Source of the DNA: Woronichinia naegeliana WA131
GTDB lineage: Bacteria; Cyanobacteriota; Cyanobacteriia; Cyanobacteriales; Microcystaceae
Assembly (NCBI GenBank): GCA_025370055.1
Contig: CP073041.1
Coordinates: 4,930,272 to 4,994,271 of the forward strand
Length of the DNA stretch: 64,000 bases
Reading direction: 5' to 3'
Shown: positions 57,568-64,000 of the stretch, piece by piece
How positions within the stretch are numbered: position 1 is the first letter of the stretch
How the letters are laid out: each line of letters starts with the position of its first letter
Translations under genes and position numbers: made by a program
The notes under the pieces: generated by a model
Databases searched by the model: none
Seen by the model: the letters and a program-made list of their open reading frames with translations, nothing else
Told to the model about the DNA's origin: nothing

Positions 57568-58844
57568 GGCACTGGTATCGTCTAGCTAGAAGCTATAAAC
57601 GTTGCAATACAAGAGGTTCAACAAATCAGGCGAATTTGGAGTAAGTCCTCCCAAGTTAACCCTTTTTGAATTATACCGAGAGCTACCGCAGGAACTTTTT
57701 TCGTCGTAAAATGGCTGCGAACAAAGTTATGAACCATCCAGAAAATATCTAGCACTCGCTGTAATCCCACAACAGATTTAGCATAAGTATTTGTTCGACG
57801 ACGAAAGGCGGCTAAATAGCGTCGTAGAGAACTATTAAATGCCTCAACGTGGTTGGCATGAACATCCTTGTCTTCTGGTTTTTCTGTTGTCTCAGGATGT
57901 TCAGTTTTCGGAGTTTCTACTTTCTCTAGTTTACCCTCAGAATCTCGACGTTTACTACTCTTATTTTTTAATCTTACCACCATACCCTTCGGTAATACTT
58001 TGGTGGGACGACCTCGCTTCCCAGTCCTTAATACTTCGTGACAAATATTAAATAGCAGTTGACTATATCGCTTTTCTCCATCTGTAAATAACTGGAGAGA
58101 TTCTGCACTCCTTTCAAATAATTCCGCTACCGTCATCATTGCTTCTAGAAATAATTTCTGCTCTTTTTTACCACATTTTAAATGCCAAATAAAGCGGCTA
58201 GCCCTGTCCATGAGCACGATTGTCCACCTCTCAGAGGCACTTGCTTCTTTATTTTTTCCAACTTTTGTGTATAGTTCATCCCCTTCTATTACTAATTTAA
58301 CAAATTCATTCACTAAGGCGTATAAAAATAATGTCTCTTGTAATCCTGATAATTTCTTTTCCCAATTCAATATTGTTGTTTTCGCGTAGCCGAATACTCG
58401 GGCTGCTGCATTTAATCCTATTCCTTCCATTCTGGCTTTTAATACTTTTACAATTTCACTTAATGGGGTTTCTAAGCCAGCGATTACGCTACCATAAGTC
58501 TCAGCAAAACAAGAACTACATTCTTGACAAATGAACATTTTACGTTCCCCGTTACCTTTCGTTTGATAATGAGAATGTATTTTTACGTTTTCACTATAGC
58601 AATGAGGGCAGTTTTTCTGAAATAAGGCTTCCTCTTTCTCTTGGGGTAAGCCAATATCACTTAGGAGGTCAATTGAGCTTTTATTCAATGTTGACATTGC
58701 TTTCTGTTTTCCCTTTCTTTAATATAATGACAATAATAATAGTATAACAAAAACGGGAATATGTCCAGTCGTAAGTTATTTTCTATTTTCTCAAACTCTT
58801 ACACCATAACTTTTTCTAGCTTTGATCACACGATACCAGTACCC
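57568..58844 (-). mobile_element. Long-form IS1-like element (1277 bp)
   Basis: Ends GG(C/T)ACTGGTATCGT on both sides, with the 8-bp duplicate CTCACCAC at 57560-57567 and 58845-58852 inside tnpB. An 8-bp duplicate is normal for IS1. Confidence 0.92.
57618..58697 (-). CDS. Transposase of the long-form IS1-like element
   Basis: 359 residues in one frame, with no frameshift needed. The N-terminal zinc finger is CPHCYSENVKIHSHYQTKGNGERKMFICQEC. A helix-turn-helix follows (EGIGLNAAARVFGYAKTTILNWEKKL). Catalytic residues are inferred in VIEGDELYTKVG, QLFTDGEKRYSQLL and HANHVEAFNSSLRRYL. A Lys/Glu/Pro-rich insert (about 240-285) sits before the third motif. Nearly identical C-terminal fragments lie at 24809 and 44591. 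Confidence 0.88.
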   Translation of the reverse strand: MSTLNKSSIDLLSDIGLPQEKEEALFQKNCPHCYSENVKIHSHYQTKGNGERKMFICQECSSCFAETYGSVIAGLETPLSEIVKVLKARMEGIGLNAAARVFGYAKTTILNWEKKLSGLQETLFLYALVNEFVKLVIEGDELYTKVGKNKEASASERWTIVLMDRASRFIWHLKCGKKEQKLFLEAMMTVAELFERSAESLQLFTDGEKRYSQLLFNICHEVLRTGKRGRPTKVLPKGMVVRLKNKSSKRRDSEGKLEKVETPKTEHPETTEKPEDKDVHANHVEAFNSSLRRYLAAFRRRTNTYAKSVVGLQRVLDIFWMVHNFVRSHFTTKKVPAVALGIIQKGLTWEDLLQIRLIC

Positions 58845-59153
58845 TCACCACTCGAACCCGATTAATCTTTAGCCGAAACAGGTCTTCTCTCGTTTCTTTG
58901 TTGCAATATAGGGAAAAGGAGCCAGCATTAAAACCATCAGTGAAAGCAATTTTCATGCAATCATCAGATAGTTTCCATCCTGAGACTTTATATTCTACAG
59001 AGCGACAATGTTTTTTAAACTGGGGATAGTCTTTTTTCTTTTCTCCTTTTCTACAACGACTGTAGAAGCTAGAGATAGAAGCCCAAGCTCGTTCTGCACT
59101 AGCCTGTCTAGCCGCCGAATTTAACTTTTTCGCAAAAGGAAATTCTTTAGCTA

Positions 59154-59363
59154 GGGTTTGCCGAATAAAGGCAGAACCTTTATCAGATAAGCTTTTCAGC
59201 CATTTTGAACACGATTAGGTGCAAGCTTATGGCATTTGAAGGCTCAAAATCCATGCACTTTGCTAGAAAATTGTGGGTTAAAATCGGAAACTGATTTCTG
59301 AAGTCACCATTTTTCGCGCCCTGTGGCATCTAGGTTCGATTTGCAGACTTATTCAGCAAGCCC
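59154..59363. mobile_element. MITE (210 bp) with ends like the IS5-like family
   Basis: Ends GGGTTTGCCGAATAAAGGC and, inverted, GGGCTTGCTGAATAAGTCTGC. The 6-bp duplicate TAGCTA lies at 59148-59153 and 59364-59369 inside tnpB. The GGG(C/T)TTGC start and the TA-initial 6-bp duplicate match the large IS5-like elements, though the interior is unrelated. No gene. Confidence 0.8.
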
Positions 59364-59821
59364 TAGCTAAATCTTTGCATAGCACATACAAATCGGCTTT
59401 ACCGACTCCTTGATTATCCATCCAGTGTCTAACCGCTTTGTTCCTAATAAACTGTGCAGTCCGAATGGCTTCATCAAGAGATTGGTATTGCTCTTTTGCT
59501 CCGTTCAGTAGTTTGGCTTCTCTAACTATCATTCCCCTAGTTTATCATAAAAGATTGCAGATAAAACATTGAGTTGATCTGGAAGTCGCCCTAGAAGGGC
59601 GAGGCTTTTACCCATTTTTCTGGTAACAGTTGCTTACAGTCGAGTTCACCAATTATTTATGATAATTGTAGGAAAAGTATCGGGGATCAACGTTTTTCAC
59701 CTAATCTGCCTTTGATTTTGGCATAAGTTAGTCTTGACATTTTAGGTTTGGTAAAAGTCCTGAGACCAGAAAAAGTTTGGCAGGGTATGGGCGATGCTGT
59801 GACAGTGTTGCCCTTTTTTCT

Positions 59822-61219
59822 TTAGAGTTGTGATCGCGGCTCAGAATCAGCGTGAGAATTGGGATGGGAATCAGGACTGGGGAAAGCCAGGGGAACATTG
59901 CTACTTCGCAAATGAATATCGTACTGAGGAAAGGGCATTTCGATGCCATTTTCAGCAAATCGTTGCCACAGTTGACGACTTAAATCACTTTTGATGGTTT
60001 TGCCAATGGTGGGATCATCTAAGTAAAAAGTTAATTGATAGCTAATACTAAAGTCTGCAAAGTCAATTAAAAAAGCTAAGGGTTTGGGATCTTCGAGAAT
60101 ATGAGCATTATCTGCGGTTAATCCTAACAAAATCTCAATGACTTTTTGGGGATCGGCATCGTAGCTGACCCCAATGGTGAGGGAATTGCGAATAATGCGA
60201 TCGCTGCCAGTGAAGGTAGTGACAATATCCGTAAAAAATGTTTGGTTGGGAATAATTTTTTCTGAGTTATCGGCTGCTATTTTAACCGTTGTGGCTCGAA
60301 CCCCTAATTTTTTTACTTCAGCCGTAGTACCATCAATACTAATTAAATCTCCGGGCCGTAAAACGCCTTCAAAAAGTAAGAAAATGCCACTAATAAAATT
60401 ACTAAAAACCTCTTTCAAGCCAAAGCCTAAACCAACGGAAAGTCCCCCTGTAATAGCAGCAAAAGCGGTGGGACTAAAGCCAATATAACCAAAGATGAGC
60501 ACAATACCAAACGCCATTAAAAAATAGCGAATTAAAATCACCGTCGCCTCTGCTGTCCCTGTTTCTACTCGATTATTAGCAGTCAAAAAGGACAATAAAA
60601 GATATTGAAATATGCCAACTCCAACAAACCAAAGATATAGTCCGACAGAACTGATCAGGATAGCTCCGACTCGCAGCGGACTTCCAAAGAGGTTTAATAC
60701 ATTCGCCGATAAGATTTCCTGAAAGTTGCCCGCAATATTAATGATTCTAATACAGACAAGCAGGATAAAAATAGGCAGAAAAAAGGAGAGTTGATATTTC
60801 CGCACAATTTTGGGTGCAAATCCGAGACATAAACTGGCGAGCAAAAGCCGATAGCCAGTATGAAGAATAGCAATTTCCCAAGCGACGACAATTAAGCCAT
60901 TGATAAACTGGTGGGATTGCCAAGTTTTTAAGAGAATAAACAAGCCTAAAAGATTAAGAATAGGTAAGGTTAAATAACGAATTAAAATAATGCTATATTC
61001 TTGGAGTCCTATGGGTCTATCTTGTTGCCAGAGCATCAATGGTAAGGGGAATTTTTGCTGGAAATGCTTCCAAAGTCGTCGATATAGCCCAGCCGAAATG
61101 ACTAGGACTGTCGCGATCGCCGCTAATTGAATTTGAACTTGAGAACGTTCTAGAAAAATCAGCAACTTATCAATTTGATCGAGGAGATAATTAAGGGATT
61201 GAGGCTCAGGATTAGGCAT
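59822..61219 (-). CDS. Small-conductance mechanosensitive channel (MscS family)
   Basis: 465 residues. Six to seven transmembrane helices lie in the N-terminal 250 residues. The pore helix and beta domain follow: FSPTAFAAITGGLSVGLGFGLKEVFSNFISGIFLLFEGVLRPGDLISIDGTTAEVKKLGVRATTV is the classic MscS TM3/beta signature. The C-terminus IIPNQTFFTDIVTTF and YDADPQKVIEILL completes the domain. It opens under membrane tension to release solutes. The extra N-terminal helices mark the long MscK/YbdG-like type common in cyanobacteria. Confidence 0.92.
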   Translation of the reverse strand: MPNPEPQSLNYLLDQIDKLLIFLERSQVQIQLAAIATVLVISAGLYRRLWKHFQQKFPLPLMLWQQDRPIGLQEYSIILIRYLTLPILNLLGLFILLKTWQSHQFINGLIVVAWEIAILHTGYRLLLASLCLGFAPKIVRKYQLSFFLPIFILLVCIRIINIAGNFQEILSANVLNLFGSPLRVGAILISSVGLYLWFVGVGIFQYLLLSFLTANNRVETGTAEATVILIRYFLMAFGIVLIFGYIGFSPTAFAAITGGLSVGLGFGLKEVFSNFISGIFLLFEGVLRPGDLISIDGTTAEVKKLGVRATTVKIAADNSEKIIPNQTFFTDIVTTFTGSDRIIRNSLTIGVSYDADPQKVIEILLGLTADNAHILEDPKPLAFLIDFADFSISYQLTFYLDDPTIGKTIKSDLSRQLWQRFAENGIEMPFPQYDIHLRSSNVPLAFPSPDSHPNSHADSEPRSQL

Positions 61220-61255
61220 ATCAATATTTTATATAGGCTAAATCTAAAGAGTTGT

Positions 61256-62542
61256 TTACTGAGTTTTTTGGGAAGATTGATGCACCAATTTCAATAATTC
61301 AATTCCGCCTTCCTGAGGAGAAATTGCTCCAGTCAGAATTTGCTCGTAAAGGCTCTCAGCGATCGGAAAAACAATCTCCGCTTTAGAAATATGATCCAGC
61401 GGAATGCCCACTGCTGAACGAGCTTGTTGCTCTAGGATCGCTTCAATGGGAAATAAACGTTTATCTAGGATCACTGTTTTGTCAGGGAGAATAAAGGCAC
61501 CAAGATCCATTGCTCGTTGTTTTTGTTGTTCTTTATTGGTGACAAAACGGGCAAAATCTAAGGCGATCGCTGTTTGGCGAGGACTAAAGCTATTCGTAAT
61601 GGCTAAAACTTTTGTATAGAGGATGGGGCCCGCCAAATTCTGTCCATGAGCGGGTAAAACTGTCACCCCCAAATTATTATTTTTTAACGCTTTTTTAAAA
61701 TCAGGAATGGAAGTAGAGTCACAGACAAGATAATCTAAATTTCCTCCTTTAAAGGATTGGTTCAGAGCCTTAACACTAGAACTAAGGATAATTTTAGGCT
61801 GGGTTTTAAGGGATTGTAGCCAGGTCATCCAAGCCACCCAACTCCCTCGTTTTAAAACAAAATTACCTTGGGCATCAAAAACTTCACTCCCAAAAAGCTG
61901 AATCCCCCAAAAGGTTTCTTCAAAACTAGAAGGGATGCCAATGGAGTAACCAGCCGCTGCTTGACTGACCAGATCCTCTAACTTCTCTGGTACCTGACTG
62001 TCATCAACTCTATTTTTGTTGTAGCAAAGTACTTGAGTGATGACTGCGCCGGGTAATCCATAAATTTTATTTTGATAGGTGACTTGAGCTAAAGCGGACG
62101 GCAGAATGTTCCTTAGATCAATACTTTTAGGATCAATCGAGACTAAGGTCTGAGCTTGAATCAGCTTAGACATAAAATCATAATCTATCAGCAAAAGATT
62201 AGGGGCTAATCCAGCTCTAAACTGTCGAAAAAAACGTTTTATTAATTCTCTTTTCGGGATTTGTTCAACAACAATATTAACATTGGGATTAATCTGTCTA
62301 TAGGTATTAATGGTTCGTCTAATTTCTGCTGTATTAACATCTAAATCATGCCACAGCAAAATACTACCACTGATGTTCTTGGCGGAAGAGGCACTATCCC
62401 TAATCTCAAAGTTAGAATTGGCAGACTTGCTACTATCATCACCGTTGCTATTAATCAGGGGCTGACTACAAGCGGATAAGCAAAGAAAAATGGCTAAACA
62501 AATTGCCATTAATCCAGGACAGATTAATCGAAATCGGTTCAT
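61256..62542 (-). CDS. Extracellular solute-binding lipoprotein (sugar ABC type)
   Basis: 428 residues. The lipoprotein signal MNRFRLICPGLMAICLAIFLCLSACSQP has the lipobox LSAC. The mature domain follows SBP family 1: ILLWHDLDVNTAEIRRTINTYRQINPNVNIVVEQIPKRELIKRF, LLIDYDFMSKLIQAQTLVSID, YGLPGAVITQVLCYNKNRVDD and FARFVTNKEQQKQRAMDLGAFILP. It is the binding component of a carbohydrate uptake system, but no permease or ATPase gene lies nearby. It is 37 bp behind the MscS gene start. Confidence 0.88.
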   Translation of the reverse strand: MNRFRLICPGLMAICLAIFLCLSACSQPLINSNGDDSSKSANSNFEIRDSASSAKNISGSILLWHDLDVNTAEIRRTINTYRQINPNVNIVVEQIPKRELIKRFFRQFRAGLAPNLLLIDYDFMSKLIQAQTLVSIDPKSIDLRNILPSALAQVTYQNKIYGLPGAVITQVLCYNKNRVDDSQVPEKLEDLVSQAAAGYSIGIPSSFEETFWGIQLFGSEVFDAQGNFVLKRGSWVAWMTWLQSLKTQPKIILSSSVKALNQSFKGGNLDYLVCDSTSIPDFKKALKNNNLGVTVLPAHGQNLAGPILYTKVLAITNSFSPRQTAIALDFARFVTNKEQQKQRAMDLGAFILPDKTVILDKRLFPIEAILEQQARSAVGIPLDHISKAEIVFPIAESLYEQILTGAISPQEGGIELLKLVHQSSQKTQ

Positions 62543-62584
62543 GGAGAGGAAATTGCTAAACCAAAGAGGACGAAAAGAAGGAAA

Positions 62585-63118
62585 TTATTCTGTTTTGGTG
62601 GGGGGCAGTTTGCGAATTTCAGTATAAAAAGCACTATGGCTGAACTGATGGTTCTGTAAGACTAAGCTGGTTCGCAGGCGTAAGTTAGGACTGGCAAACC
62701 AGAGTCTTTCTTCAATCTGAAGGGGGCCTTGTTCTAGAATCAGAGTCAAGCTTTCATCCACTGCAAAGAGATATTTCCCGACCAAGGCTTTTTGTCCTAT
62801 TTTTAGGGGTGATCGCCGCAGTTGGCCGTGATGGGAATGTTCGGGATGGGGGAGAAAAAGATAAAGTAAAGAGCCTGTTTGTTTCGGTTTACCCCAATCA
62901 ACGGAATTATCCCAGCCCATTTGTAAGCCCAGTATTTGCTCCGAAGTGGGAATATCCTGACTTTGTGCAAATTCGACAACAGTTGGATGATTAAAGGCTA
63001 AGGTTTCAATGGTCAACTCGGATTTGTGGCTTTCGGCCACATTACGGTTAAAGTCGTAATTACTGCGCTGAGAGAACCATTTTCCCTCCCATAGCGTTAA
63101 AAAATCTTGAATTTCCAT
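62585..63118 (-). CDS. cpcS: Phycobiliprotein lyase, CpcS/CpeS family
   Basis: 177 residues from MEIQDFLTLWEGKWFSQRSNYDF, the conserved start of the family; the ATG at 63157 would add 13 residues without family character. The lipocalin-like beta barrel includes ILGLQMGWDNSVDWGKPKQTGSLLYLFLPHPE, YLFAVDESLTLILEQGPLQIEERLWFASPNLRLRTSL and the final FYTEIRK. It attaches phycocyanobilin to Cys-84-type sites of phycobiliproteins. It lies 41 bp downstream of nblB on the same strand, so co-transcription is likely. Confidence 0.88.
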   Translation of the reverse strand: MEIQDFLTLWEGKWFSQRSNYDFNRNVAESHKSELTIETLAFNHPTVVEFAQSQDIPTSEQILGLQMGWDNSVDWGKPKQTGSLLYLFLPHPEHSHHGQLRRSPLKIGQKALVGKYLFAVDESLTLILEQGPLQIEERLWFASPNLRLRTSLVLQNHQFSHSAFYTEIRKLPPTKTE

Positions 63119-63159
63119 GAATCGTTTATTAAAACCGAATTGACCAAACCTGATCAATT

Positions 63160-63843
63160 TTAGGTTATTTGGAGCCGTTGCAACGCAAGCTGGGCTGCTT
63201 GATTCACCTGGAAGTGTTCATCTTTGGCTAAAAACTTGAGAGCAGAAAGAGATTTTTCACAGGGAAGATTACCCAGAGCCTCAGCCAAACGTTGTCGAAC
63301 TAACCAATCCTCGGAACCGGCAAATCTTAAAATGGCCTCCACCGCATCTACGGCTCCAATTTCTCCGATCGCGGCGATCGCTGCCTGTTGTACCACCACT
63401 TCCTGATTATCTAAGGCCTGAAGTAAAACCTGTTTAGCGCGTTGATCTTTCAAATTGCCGAGAGAAACTGCTGCACTAAAACGGACTAACCATTCCGTAT
63501 CTTCATAAAAAGCCCGACAGAGCGGTTCAAAAGCTCGATTATCTTCCAAATAACCCAGAGCACCTGCCGCATCCGCCCGAATGCCATAGTCGGGATCGGT
63601 TTCCAAGAGTCTAACCAAAATGGGATAACATTCTTCAGTTTGTTTAATGCCCAGGGCAAACACAGCCATGGAGCGAATTTGTAACACTTCATCCTCTAAT
63701 ACTTTTTTAATCAGAGGAACCGCTTCCGCACTGCTGATTTCCCGTAATGAGGCTAAGGCAATCATGCGATCGCGGGAATTGGGACTTTCTAGCTGGGTTG
63801 AAATTTGAGCAAGGTCTGGAACGGGCATGGGAGTTTGTAACAT
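63160..63843 (-). CDS. nblB: HEAT-repeat protein NblB-like (phycobilisome turnover)
   Basis: 227 residues made of about six HEAT/PBS-lyase repeats of ~31 residues, for example EVLQIRSMAVFALGIKQTEECYPILVRLLETD and GIRADAAGALGYLEDNRAFEPLCRAF. The repeats resemble those of CpcE/F lyases. Single proteins of this length are NblB, needed for phycobilisome breakdown under nutrient stress and for chromophore detachment. The pairing with cpcS supports a role in bilin handling. A CpcE-like lyase subunit is the alternative, but those are usually longer and next to cpcF. Confidence 0.82.
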   Translation of the reverse strand: MLQTPMPVPDLAQISTQLESPNSRDRMIALASLREISSAEAVPLIKKVLEDEVLQIRSMAVFALGIKQTEECYPILVRLLETDPDYGIRADAAGALGYLEDNRAFEPLCRAFYEDTEWLVRFSAAVSLGNLKDQRAKQVLLQALDNQEVVVQQAAIAAIGEIGAVDAVEAILRFAGSEDWLVRQRLAEALGNLPCEKSLSALKFLAKDEHFQVNQAAQLALQRLQIT

Positions 63844-63946
63844 TTCTTAATATTTCTCTCATTATAGAGAGTTTTCTGATTTTCGGATCTTAACTTCATC
63901 GGCTATGGTAGATAAGGCAGATTAATAGTGAAAGGTGCAAAGCAGA

Positions 63947-64000
63947 ATGGGTGCGATTCAAGCGAGCCGAGGAACCCGCGATATTCTTCCCTCAGAGATG
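63947..64000 (+). CDS. hisS: Histidyl-tRNA synthetase, N-terminus only
   Basis: Only the first 18 codons are in the window: MGAIQASRGTRDILPSEM. IQASRGTRDILP is the highly conserved start of bacterial HisRS (class II). It charges tRNA-His. The gene is divergent from nblB with about 100 bp between. Confidence 0.85.
   Translation, partial: MGAIQASRGTRDILPSEM

Larger units (their letters stand above)
56797..59532 (-). pseudogene. tnpB: TnpB RNA-guided nuclease, split by two elements
   Basis: Part 1 (59364-59532): MIVREAKLLNGAKEQYQSLD to DLYVLCKDLA. Part 2 (58845-59147): KEFPFAKKLNSAARQASAERA to RLKINRVRVV. Part 3 (56797-57559): RADGYYAQFCFDADRKEQG to the stop. The RuvC-like residues lie in part 3: GLDLGLKYF, VVYEDLKVSNM and CRDTNAAINIL, with the zinc finger CSSCGHRAKKS...CPNCG between. 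Joined, this is a normal TnpB of about 410 residues. Part 3 alone keeps all catalytic residues but lacks the RNA-binding N-terminal half. Confidence 0.85.
56753..59610 (-). mobile_element. TnpB-only IS200/IS605 (IS1341-like) element, twice interrupted
   Basis: The right-end hairpin lies at 56761-56780. The left-end hairpin CGCCCTAGAAGGGCG lies near 59588-59602, followed by GGCTTTTACCC. There is no TnpA gene, so movement needs a transposase in trans. Its one gene is split by the elements at 57568-58844 and 59154-59363. Exact outer borders are uncertain by about 10 bp. Confidence 0.75.

Overview
The window is chromosomal DNA of a unicellular or colonial cyanobacterium of the Microcystis/Woronichinia/Cyanothece kind. 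The evidence is the many GCGATCGC (HIP1) octamers and a cyanobacterial gene set: pcyA, a CpcS-type phycobiliprotein lyase, nblB, a DUF3531 gene, a CruA-type lycopene cyclase, devB/devC, an HhoA-type protease and citramalate synthase. I see no rRNA, tRNA or CRISPR array.

Layout. 1-5.2 kb: a secreted-type zinc metalloprotease cut by the window edge, a tract of HIP1-bearing repeats hit by a small non-autonomous transposon, and a DrrAB-like ABC exporter. 5.2-21 kb: insertion sequences surrounding a relic of a small rolling-circle plasmid at 10.4-15.3 kb (Rep plus three plasmid-type genes, one split by an IS). 21.2-22.9 kb: cimA alone. 22.9-35.5 kb: almost pure transposon DNA, with elements nested several layers deep. 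35.5-44.4 kb: mostly housekeeping DNA (methyltransferase, ParA pair, chrA, a VWA protein, an Ap4A phosphorylase), with a moxR gene wrecked by an internal deletion and a methyltransferase split by a very recent IS. 44.8-56.7 kb: quiet core genome (EF-G-like GTPase, pcyA, devBC, HAD hydrolase, CruA-like cyclase, Deg protease). 56.75-59.6 kb: a TnpB-only IS200/IS605 element whose tnpB is broken by two later insertions. 59.8-64 kb: MscS channel, solute-binding lipoprotein, CpcS lyase, NblB and the start of hisS.

The dominant theme is transposition. One DDE element (about 1688 bp, ends GGGCTTGCTGAAAAA, 6-bp target duplications beginning TA) has six full-length copies of nearly identical sequence, two partial remnants and one old diverged copy. 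At least eight further element types occur. Many insertions can be undone on paper: removing the element and one target duplicate restores a reading frame or a full-length host element. This gives a relative order of events. Three short elements without genes are also visible, one sharing its ends with a Tn5/IS50-like element in the same window.
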